DNA of 64,000 nt, taken from contig OZ244040.1 in the NCBI GenBank assembly GCA_965215035.1, forward strand, positions 1,984,001-2,048,000, read 5' to 3'. Below the pieces are notes generated by a model. It had not been told where the DNA came from and ran no database searches. It was given only the letters and a program-made list of their open reading frames with translations. The stretch is from Azophilus sp965215035. GTDB lineage: Bacteria > Pseudomonadota > Gammaproteobacteria > Pseudomonadales > Azotimanducaceae. Below, piece after piece: positions 8,159 through 14,637 of this stretch; the first letter of the stretch is position 1, and the number at the start of each line of letters is the position of its first letter. The translations under genes were made by a program, and so were the position numbers.

Positions 8159-8366
8159 CCAACTCCCAGTCAGCCGGGGGGAGCCATCGCGGCACTGTCA
8201 ACCGGCATGCGCCGACAGAGTCCATCCCCGCGTGGGTGGGGCAGCCTCGGTCAACGCCATGAGCGGCTTCCGGGTTCAAGGTCCATCCCGGCGCGGGCGG
8301 GGGAGCCTGGAGCGAGCGGTCGTGCGGCGCGGGGCGAGCCTTCACCCCGGCGCGGAAGTCAGCGCC
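8159..8366 (+). CRISPR. decayed CRISPR fragment, type I-E-like repeats
   Basis: Two good 28-bp repeats at 8219-8246 and 8280-8307 (core GTCCATCCC then GCGGGCGGGGGAGCC) are exactly 61 bp apart, giving a 33-bp spacer. One period to the left, 8159-8185 keeps only the end GGGGGGAGCC. To the right, about 8340-8366 keeps CACCCCGGCGCGG with a 2-bp shift. A GC-rich hairpin repeat of 28 bp with 33-bp spacers is the format of type I-E arrays. No cas gene is visible in the window. The same repeat recurs at 10941-11029. Confidence 0.65.
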
Positions 8367-8868
8367 GATAGGGAAGAATCGGCGCATCGCGACGCACATA
8401 CAGAGGATGGCGAGGCATACCACCCAGGGTAGTGCCCAGGCACATGGGCATATGTCCAGCTTCGTCGACTATCCTCAAGACAGTGCCCGCGCGAGCCCCG
8501 GCAAGCCTGTGACTCCCCCACGCGCACAGGACGTATGCCACTTCGCCCTGCCCCAAGATGTCGGAAATCGTCTCATCGGTGAGGGGATGGTAGTCGGAAC
8601 CGACCAGTTTCGAGGGGTCTGAGCATCGCCTAGTGTACAGATTGAGCATCAGCAGGCCGCCGCATCCCTCCCGCCGAGCGAATCCCATACATCGGCGCAC
8701 GGTGTGGTCGTCCCGCTCGGCATCCGCCGTGCTCGGATTTAGGCCGATCACGGCCATAGTCCTCTCAGGAGCCAGCAGGTTACCGAGTAGACCGTGGCGA
8801 CTCAGCCACAGCCGATGCCGGCCGCACTCGGACAGCAGCGCTGCCCGATCCACCTGCCCGCCGCTCAC
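8359..8868 (-). CDS. DUF1643 family protein
   Basis: A 169-residue protein starting at a GTG at 8868 (a start a few codons later is possible). It shows the hallmarks of DUF1643: VIGLNPSTADAERDDHTVRRC near residues 39-58, then GFARREGCGGLLMLNLYTRRCSDP, a central YVLCAWG, and the C-terminal MCLGTTLGGMPRHPLYVRRD. The family is widespread on plasmids, phages and accessory islands. Its biochemical activity is not established, so no function is given. It lies between the two CRISPR fragments, and its 3' end touches the most decayed repeat. Confidence 0.88.
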   Translation of the reverse strand: MSGGQVDRAALLSECGRHRLWLSRHGLLGNLLAPERTMAVIGLNPSTADAERDDHTVRRCMGFARREGCGGLLMLNLYTRRCSDPSKLVGSDYHPLTDETISDILGQGEVAYVLCAWGSHRLAGARAGTVLRIVDEAGHMPMCLGTTLGGMPRHPLYVRRDAPILPYRR

Positions 8869-9250
8869 CTCTCAGTCCACACCGTCACAGCCAGCCGCAC
8901 TCCGTAACCTCCAGGGTCGTATGCGGTGCGTGCTCGCGAACGGCCGGTTCACACGCCAACAACTTGCCCCGTTCCAGGTGGCCGCCCCCGCCCCCGAGAC
9001 CGGGGCGACCGGCCAATTGGCCCCGGGATCCTGAGGCGGCCGTTTGAGGCCCGATCCGATATCCATGCGCCGCCGCTTGCCGACCCCATCCATCCAGGCG
9101 CTCCGCGCCCGGCCTTGGTGTTCGACGGGCCCGGCGCCTGTGTCGATGCTACCCGGGAAAGAGTTCGTCGAGGACATGGGGCCGTTTGGACGAGGTGGTC
9201 CCGGTTCATCGGGCGGTTGGTGGGCGGACCGGCACAACCTATGTCGCCCG
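8869..9250. other. GC-rich gap between DUF1643 gene and ATPase-ankyrin gene
   Basis: All frames here are composition-driven; none has family motifs. The stretch includes the palindrome GGCCAATTGGCC near 9012. It lies upstream of the DUF1643 gene and downstream of the ATPase gene (both on the minus strand), so it probably holds the DUF1643 promoter and the ATPase 3' untranslated region. Confidence 0.45.
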
Positions 9251-10804
9251 CTAGCCCATTCCCCCCGGCCCGCCAGACGCCCCGCCGTTGTCGTGTTTCC
9301 TCTCCGGGGCCCTCTTCGGCCAGTCGAACTCCGGCCAGGTCCCGCGCGCGTTCGCGCCTGCAGCGTCCGGCGCGTCGGGGTTTGCCCCGGCGGCGAGCAG
9401 CGTCTCCGCCACGTCCGTCCAGCGGCACTCCGCCGCCACGTGCAGCGGCGTCCGCCCCATGGCATCGCGGTTATCAACCGCACCGGGCTCCGCCCGGATC
9501 TGACGCTCCAGCAGGGCGGCGTCTCCCAGCGTCGCGGCTAGGTGCGGCGGGAATTTGCGGACGGCCGCGTAGGACGCCAGGGAAGGGATGGGACAGTCGT
9601 AGAGCGGGTCGGACCCGATACGGGGCGTCAGGCCCCCCCGCTGGGGGGCGGACTCCTGCAGGAAGCCGCGCGCCAAAAGGTGCCCGAAGAGATTCTCGGT
9701 CTCGTGCTCGTCCCGGCAGCCGAAGACCTCTCGGATCATATTGGATGTCTCTCCCGCCCCGCCCGGTCCGGCTTTCCTGAGGGTCGCCATGACCCCGGCA
9801 ACCTCCCCCACCCGTTTGCCGAGCGTCCGGCGGTCGTAGCGCGTGTTGTAGTAGGCGACCCGCCGCTCCGCTGCCCCGCGGCGCACGCCGTCGAAGTCGG
9901 CCGAGGCCAGCAGCCCCGGGTCGCTCCCCGGCAAAAGAAGCTGACGCGCCAAGGCGGCCAGGAAGTGGTTGGTGTGCATCGGCCACCCCTGGCTGTCGTG
10001 AACCAGCGCGTCGGCCCAGCGCACGGCCCCGCCGGCCGTCTTCGATACCTCGAAGCGGTTCAGCCAGCCGTCGAACAACTCGCGGACCTCGCCGTCGGAC
10101 AGTGGTCCGAGCGTATGGATGCCCTCGAAATCGTTCGAGAAGCGGCTCAACCCGATTCCCGGCTGGCCCAGGTGGTCCCGCAGATGCCCCAGCCCCGCGA
10201 GCACGGGCAGGACGGGCAGACGGGCGAAGTGCCCCTGGTGTAGGTGGGCGAACAAGGCCGACTCGCTCTCGTATGGCCGCGCGTCCTGCGCCTCGTCGAC
10301 CATCAGCACCACCGGATGCGGTAGGTCGCGCTTTTCGGCCAGCACGCGAACCTCCCTCTCCGCCTCCTCGGACAGGCGCGTGCCCGGCGTGACCAGCTTG
10401 ACCAGGGCGCCGGTGACGACCGGCGCATACCGCCTGCCGACCGACGCGGGAACCTTCTCGTCGATCATATCCACGAAGCTGTCCCGGTCGCGCAGATCCA
10501 TCAGGCTGATGTTGACGGCGACCGGGGTGCCGGAGTCCCCGGCCTCTCGCGCCGCGCTCCATTTCTTCTCCATGTGCGCCAGAAGCGCCGACTTCCCGGC
10601 CCCGGGGGCACCCTGGACCACGCGTGTCAGGCCGGGGAATTGGCGACCGTCCCGCCAACGCGCAAGCGCTGTTGCCGCCGTTGCCTCTATGTCGGCGACC
10701 ACGCCGCGCCTGCCCGCGAAGACAGGCGGGGCTTCCCGCGCCTCTCCGGCGACATAGTCCCGCAGCGCCTCCCTCTGCCCAGCGCGCCGGGTGTGTTCCT
10801 CCAT
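9251..10804 (-). CDS. P-loop ATPase with C-terminal ankyrin repeats (paralogue 2)
   Basis: A 517-residue protein starting at ATG 10804 (MEEHTRRAGQREALRDYV). Walker A is GAPGAGKS at residues 65-72 and Walker B is VLMVDEAQD at about 166-174. A lid-like block SQGWPMHTNHFLAALAR and a terminal IPSLASYAAV match the corresponding blocks of the ATPase at 6088-7650, so the two are paralogues. After residue about 430 it carries ankyrin-type repeats (DAMGRTPLHVAAECRW, then VAETLLAAGANPDAPDAAG), absent from the first ATPase. Ankyrin repeats usually mediate protein binding, so a partner or target is likely. It lies between two CRISPR remnants. Function unknown. Confidence 0.82.
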   Translation of the reverse strand: MEEHTRRAGQREALRDYVAGEAREAPPVFAGRRGVVADIEATAATALARWRDGRQFPGLTRVVQGAPGAGKSALLAHMEKKWSAAREAGDSGTPVAVNISLMDLRDRDSFVDMIDEKVPASVGRRYAPVVTGALVKLVTPGTRLSEEAEREVRVLAEKRDLPHPVVLMVDEAQDARPYESESALFAHLHQGHFARLPVLPVLAGLGHLRDHLGQPGIGLSRFSNDFEGIHTLGPLSDGEVRELFDGWLNRFEVSKTAGGAVRWADALVHDSQGWPMHTNHFLAALARQLLLPGSDPGLLASADFDGVRRGAAERRVAYYNTRYDRRTLGKRVGEVAGVMATLRKAGPGGAGETSNMIREVFGCRDEHETENLFGHLLARGFLQESAPQRGGLTPRIGSDPLYDCPIPSLASYAAVRKFPPHLAATLGDAALLERQIRAEPGAVDNRDAMGRTPLHVAAECRWTDVAETLLAAGANPDAPDAAGANARGTWPEFDWPKRAPERKHDNGGASGGPGGMG

Positions 10805-10940
10805 GGTTCCCGTCCGGTCGGCCCCGATACCGCCATTGTACCGTAATGTGCCGCGCGTCCCGGATGACTGGAGATGTCCAGCCCAAGGTTTTTGGTCCAC
10901 TCTTAAAGTTAGGAATTCCCCGCTTTCAGCTCAGTTGATC

Positions 10941-11029
10941 GGTCCATCCCCGCGTAGGCGGGGGAGCCTCAGCAAGATGACTGAGGAGGAAGCCGGTGTA
11001 GGGTCCATCCCCGCGACATGCGGGTTCCG
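10941..11029 (+). CRISPR. two-repeat CRISPR remnant
   Basis: Repeat 10941-10968 (GGTCCATCCCCGCG then TAGGCGGGGGAGCC) is followed after a 33-bp spacer (10969-11001) by 11002-11029. That second repeat keeps the first 14 bases exactly and then degenerates to ACATGCGGGTTCC, as terminal repeats of arrays often do. The 61-bp period equals that of the fragment at 8219-8307. The two fragments have the same orientation and are separated by about 2.6 kb carrying the DUF1643 and ATPase-ankyrin genes. Confidence 0.65.
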
Positions 11030-11146
11030 AAGCGCGACTACCAGCCAAGCAAGGCGGAAAGAACGCAGACAACCGACATGTCGGAGTGGTCGGCGGACGA
11101 GGCCAGGACCGCGTTCATGCGACCGTTCCGCTTCAAGTCAGACTAA
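11018..11146 (+). CDS. small conserved-looking protein, 42 residues
   Basis: An ATG inside the degenerate terminal CRISPR repeat opens a 42-codon frame (MRVPKRDYQPSKAERTQ, then DMSEWSADEARTAFMRPFRF). Its plan is a basic start with a DYxPSKAE motif, an acidic middle and a final AFxRPFRF. It reads like a real small protein family, and I have the impression of similar short bacterial hypotheticals, but I cannot name it. No strong ribosome binding site is visible. The short ORF is below usual gene-calling limits. Confidence 0.45.
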   Translation: MRVPKRDYQPSKAERTQTTDMSEWSADEARTAFMRPFRFKSD

Positions 11147-11552
11147 ACCAACCTGTGTACGGGGCGTGCAAGAGAGGATGATTCGATGGGACAGGATGCG
11201 CAGCTATTGGCGACCGTGATGGTGGCCATACGAGGAGGAAAGTGGTTATTGGTACGCGAGCAGCGACGACCTTCCCGGTCTTCATTTGATGGCGAAACAC
11301 AAAAAGGAAAAGCGCTTATCGGGAACAGCTCTTTGGCGCATTATTGGAAAGGAGCCAACACCATAGCGCCTGTTTGTTGTGACTTTACGATATAGTCCCC
11401 ATTTCTTTCGCCCGAAAGAGTTAGTTGTGGTTGACCAACAGAATCATGTAAATGGTTGATTTGAATTCCGTTTCACTCAACAACATGATACTGTTCCCCC
11501 ATGTTGACCCCTCTCTGCAAACGACCCCGAATCTCCGAGCTTTAGCTTCGTC
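11147..11552. other. junction between accessory island and catabolic region
   Basis: A 69-codon plus-strand frame (11186-11395, MGQDAQLLATVMVAIRGGKW) is possible but has no supporting motif. From about 11270 the sequence becomes AT-richer and shows no gene; it probably holds the promoter for the MFS gene starting at 11553. Confidence 0.4.
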
Positions 11553-12767
11553 ATGGTCAGGACAGTTAGTGCGACCACTCGAGCCTGGCTGATGGTCGTC
11601 ATTGGCGCGATTGTCATCAATATAGGCGCCCTCGGTATCGTATCGATCGGGGTGATGGTGCCAAGCGTCATGGCGGCATTCGAGGCGAATCTGTCGGTCG
11701 TCGCATTGGCGTCGTCCGTTACGTTGATTATCGGTGGTGTCGCTGCCCCGATAATCGGCCGGCTCCTCGATCGATGGAGTGTTCGGCGCATTCTGACTAT
11801 CGGCACCGTCGTCACCACAATCGGAAATCTGATCGTTTACTTCTCTACAAGCGTTTGGATCTTCAACGCCGGTTACTTTGTTGTGGGGCTGGGCGTTGCA
11901 TGCCTTGCGCCGATGGTGATCGTGAAATTGTTGAAATCCTGGTTCGATGGCAATCTCGGGCTTGCAACGGGATTCGCAACGTTGCCGATTTCCGTGGTTC
12001 TTGCTCCGCTTGCGGCGAACGCACTCATGGGCGTCCATGGCTGGCGTGGCGTTTACTTGGTCTTTTCGGTACTGGCTGCAGTTACCTGTGTGATTGTTCA
12101 GTTCGCGACCCAGAAGTCAGAACGGCACAGCGTCGGCGACCGGCAAGAAGAATCGCAAGCGGTCGAAGTCGATTACCCCGAATTGCTTGAGGCCTATCGC
12201 ATTATTCTGGCATCGACCTGGTTTTGGGTTGTGACGCTCAGCATGGCGATCCTGTCCGCAGGATCGGTCGTGCTGCTCACGCACATGGTGGTATTCGGTG
12301 CCGATCTGGGGCTGACGGATCTGCAGTCGGTTTCGCTTCTTTCCCTTTTCGGATTGGCATCGCTACCCGGCGCACCGATCTTCGGTTGGATTACGGACAA
12401 ATCCGGCCCTGCCACTGGCTTCCTGATCATCGGCATCTGCGTCGCCGCATGCTTTCTGGTTTTTTTTAGTTCGCCCGCTTATCCGACCCTCGTGGTTCTC
12501 ATGGTTGTGCTCGGGATATGCGGGGGCGGGTTTTTCGTCGTGTTCAGCGGTCACTTGAGCGCTTTACTCGACGAGAGCGTATTCGGTTCGGGATTTGGAA
12601 TCGCAACGATGATCATGATGGTCGTAGCGGCAGCCGCCGCGCCCATCGCGGGATTCGTTCATGATCTGACCGGGTCTTTCAACGTCTATTTCGCCGTTCA
12701 CATCGCTCTGGTAGGAGCCGTGGCTGCAAGTATGGTCGTGATGCTACGAACTCAGGCTATGCCATGA
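11553..12767 (+). CDS. MFS transporter
   Basis: A 404-residue membrane protein with twelve predicted transmembrane segments. The loop between segments 2 and 3 carries the MFS motif GRLLDRWSVRRIL at about residues 68-80, and a related GWITDKSGPATG sits in the second half. A hydrophilic central loop (EVDYPELLEAYR) separates the two six-helix halves. The general look resembles the monocarboxylate/oxalate-formate antiporter branch. It may move an organic acid substrate or product of the neighbouring degradation genes. Its last 11 bases overlap the end of the convergent DDN-type gene. No own operon partner lies on this strand. Confidence 0.88.
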   Translation: MVRTVSATTRAWLMVVIGAIVINIGALGIVSIGVMVPSVMAAFEANLSVVALASSVTLIIGGVAAPIIGRLLDRWSVRRILTIGTVVTTIGNLIVYFSTSVWIFNAGYFVVGLGVACLAPMVIVKLLKSWFDGNLGLATGFATLPISVVLAPLAANALMGVHGWRGVYLVFSVLAAVTCVIVQFATQKSERHSVGDRQEESQAVEVDYPELLEAYRIILASTWFWVVTLSMAILSAGSVVLLTHMVVFGADLGLTDLQSVSLLSLFGLASLPGAPIFGWITDKSGPATGFLIIGICVAACFLVFFSSPAYPTLVVLMVVLGICGGGFFVVFSGHLSALLDESVFGSGFGIATMIMMVVAAAAAPIAGFVHDLTGSFNVYFAVHIALVGAVAASMVVMLRTQAMP

Positions 12768-13215
12768 TCTGCAGCACCTCAGTGGGATCGAGCACCAGCA
12801 CGGGAATCTCTCGTTCCGTCAGTTTTTGATACTGGGCGTAAGGTGGCCACATCCTCACCATCCAATCCCAATATGGCGCTCGCTCGCCCCCGGCATGTAC
12901 ACGCGCGGTGGCCCGATACAGGATCTTTCCCAACTGCGCCGTACAACTGGGATTGAACTGCAGATTAGTGAACCAACCCGGATTGCCCGGTGCTCCACCG
13001 TTGCTGGCAACTACGATAAAACCCTTGCCGGATGGTTGGTATAGCAGTGGGGCTAGGCGTTGCTTTCCAGATCGACGGCCCGTGGTAGTGAGCAGCAGGG
13101 TCGGGACGAGCCCCTCTCCTCCGAACCGTGTCGAATCCAGGTCGTGGGCCGCAACGGGATCGGACCTGTAGAGGGCGATATGCTCCTCCAGGATGGTTTC
13201 TTCAGGGGTAGCCAC
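12757..13215 (-). CDS. DDN-family (nitroreductase/deazaflavin-dependent) oxidoreductase
   Basis: A 152-residue protein of the split beta-barrel DDN family, known from F420H2-dependent quinone and nitroimidazole reductases. Diagnostic blocks are LLLTTTGRRSGKQRLAPLLY (residues about 40-59), FIVVASNGGAPGNPGWFTNL (about 66-85) and NPSCTAQLG. It would use reduced F420 (or FMN) to reduce a quinone or an unsaturated or nitro compound in the cytosol. It is the last gene of a minus-strand operon that also has an LLM-type oxidoreductase, which fits an F420-based set. No F420 biosynthesis gene is in the window, so the cofactor is inferred. Confidence 0.88.
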   Translation of the reverse strand: MATPEETILEEHIALYRSDPVAAHDLDSTRFGGEGLVPTLLLTTTGRRSGKQRLAPLLYQPSGKGFIVVASNGGAPGNPGWFTNLQFNPSCTAQLGKILYRATARVHAGGERAPYWDWMVRMWPPYAQYQKLTEREIPVLVLDPTEVLQIMA

Positions 13216-13218
13216 CCT

Positions 13219-13677
13219 TCACTGCTCGACGGGCAGGCTGAAGTCTATGTCCTTGAACACTTTTTCGAAGTCGAAGTAGGCCTTGACCGAGTTAAGCTTG
13301 CCTTCTTCGTTGACACCGTAGATGAAGATGCCCTCGCAAACGCACTCCACGAGCTTACCATCGCCCTTTCTGGGCAACATGCTTACCGTTCGCCCAACGC
13401 ACGCCACCTCGTTTCCACAACAATAGAAGGTGTGCATCTGGTGTTGAGGTGGGGGCACTTCATCGCCTGCACTTTTCATCGACCGGTCCCACAGTTCAGC
13501 CATCTGCACCTTGTTCAGCGGAGCACCGGTAGGGTTGAGAGACGTGGGACCCACTGGATCCTGGATAACAATATCCTCAGCCATGTTATCCAGCCAAGCC
13601 TCCTTGTTAATCTCATGGATGTATTTCATATGGCGTTTGTGCGCTTGCCTGGCCGCATTTTCTCTGTCGTTGGTCAT
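13219..13677 (-). CDS. NTF2-like (SnoaL/ketosteroid isomerase fold) protein
   Basis: A 152-residue protein. I chose ATG 13677 (MTNDRENAARQAHKRH), preceded by GGGGGCGAG. The N-terminal HKRHMKYIHEINKEAWLDNMAEDIVIQDP is the helix-turn-strand start of the NTF2-like cone fold (W..NMAEDIVIQDPVGP is typical of SnoaL-like cyclases and isomerases). The C-terminal strand block GKLNSVKAYFDFEKVF is also typical. Such proteins isomerise, cyclise or hydrate hydrophobic substrates, or act as accessory subunits. It starts 13 bp after the preceding NTF2-like gene ends. Three such genes in a row within one operon is notable. Confidence 0.8.
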   Translation of the reverse strand: MTNDRENAARQAHKRHMKYIHEINKEAWLDNMAEDIVIQDPVGPTSLNPTGAPLNKVQMAELWDRSMKSAGDEVPPPQHQMHTFYCCGNEVACVGRTVSMLPRKGDGKLVECVCEGIFIYGVNEEGKLNSVKAYFDFEKVFKDIDFSLPVEQ

Positions 13678-13690
13678 CTCGCCCCCTCCG

Positions 13691-14113
13691 TCATTCAGCA
13701 ATCAAACGGTCTTCCGCTCCATGATATACGCACACAGACACCTTCCAGTGACCATCGACCTTGATCAGCGTATACAGACAGCCACCCTCTTTCAGGACCG
13801 AGTCATCCTCGCGAAGGCGTGAAAAGCACCTGCTCACGAGAGCCAGTGACGAGTTCATCACAAAGATCTCGGTATTGTCCGTTCGCGTTGACGCCCACCC
13901 TGATTCGGCATTGGCCGCCATTCCCCCAAGCAGCTTTTTCGCGACGTCCTTTTCCGCGGGCATAGTCATCACGGTACTACCGTCAATCAGAATGAGCGGC
14001 AGAAGATAATGCGACATCACGGCCGGCATATCGTCCGGGGAATTCAGCAGCTTCGGTGAGATCGCTGCAAAGAATTCATCCATGAAGATCCGGACTTCCT
14101 CGAAGGTTGTCAT
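13691..14113 (-). CDS. NTF2-like protein
   Basis: A 140-residue protein starting at ATG 14113 (MTTFEEVRIFMDEFF) behind AAAAAGGAAC. It has the length and strand pattern of the NTF2-like superfamily: N-terminal amphipathic helix, ILIDGSTVMTMPAEKDVAKKLLGGMAAN, then the closing strands EGGCLYTLIKVDGHWKVSV, whose final KVDGHWKVS is a common NTF2-like ending. No catalytic residues can be assigned by eye. It probably acts with its two NTF2-like neighbours on an intermediate of the same pathway. Confidence 0.68.
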   Translation of the reverse strand: MTTFEEVRIFMDEFFAAISPKLLNSPDDMPAVMSHYLLPLILIDGSTVMTMPAEKDVAKKLLGGMAANAESGWASTRTDNTEIFVMNSSLALVSRCFSRLREDDSVLKEGGCLYTLIKVDGHWKVSVCVYHGAEDRLIAE

Positions 14114-14126
14114 GGTTTGTTCCTTT

Positions 14127-14537
14127 TTACTGTAAGTCGATGAAGTGATAAGACGCGTCCCGGTGATCGTTGTGCGAGGTCGCGCTCGACAACACCGCCC
14201 GCGCCGCAGGGACCGGCAGCTCAACCGTCATGTCCTGAAGGTATAACCGTTCGTCGATGCCCCAGCCGCCGTGGGTTTTGGACCAGCGATCGAGATAACG
14301 GCCGGTGTGAAGCCTGAGCACGAATTCGGAATTCGGTTCTGACCGCCCAATGATGAGGACCTGAAGCAAGTACGCTTCGCTGTCAGCCGTATTGCCATTC
14401 ACGCGAATCAGAATGTTTGTCAGTTGATGAGTAAAGCACTCGAAGTCTTGATGCGCCTTGGCGGAGCACGAATGAAGCAAAGCGGAATACCCCGTTTCTT
14501 TCAGAAATCGTCCTATCGCCCTGCGCACAATCGGCAT
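14127..14537 (-). CDS. SnoaL-like protein, 5' end uncertain
   Basis: The conserved part encodes MPIVRRAIGRFLKETGY, HQDFECFTHQLTNILIRVNG, DSEAYLLQVLI and LRLHTGRYLDRWSKTHGGW, a SnoaL_4-type NTF2-like domain close to those of aromatic- and steroid-degradation clusters. The frame extends upstream to 14723 but overlaps the end of the molybdo-enzyme gene and loses family resemblance beyond about 14590. The usual N-terminal helix (with the YxxxxD motif) is missing or frameshifted. I give the first ATG inside the conserved part. It ends 13 bp before the next NTF2-like gene. It could be a decayed gene. Confidence 0.6.
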   Translation of the reverse strand: MPIVRRAIGRFLKETGYSALLHSCSAKAHQDFECFTHQLTNILIRVNGNTADSEAYLLQVLIIGRSEPNSEFVLRLHTGRYLDRWSKTHGGWGIDERLYLQDMTVELPVPAARAVLSSATSHNDHRDASYHFIDLQ

Positions 14538-14637
14538 CCGCGGATTCCACCGTGTTTTCGCATGCCCTTGCCAATGGAGCTGCAAGAGTTGAACTCGATG
14601 CGGTAGCGCCCGATTGGTTTCTGCTCGCTCGCTTCTG

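Noticed and set aside
7857..8423. 188-codon minus-strand frame considered as a possible cas gene next to the CRISPR remnant
   Set aside because: It runs through the repeats themselves and shows no Cas1, Cas2, Cas5 or Cas6 motif.
9474..10886. 470-codon alternative frame overlapping the ATPase-ankyrin gene
   Set aside because: Arg/Gly-rich composition shadow; the other frame has Walker A, Walker B and ankyrin motifs.
11186..11395. 69-codon plus-strand frame after the small ORF
   Set aside because: No recognisable motif or strong ribosome binding site; kept only as a remark.
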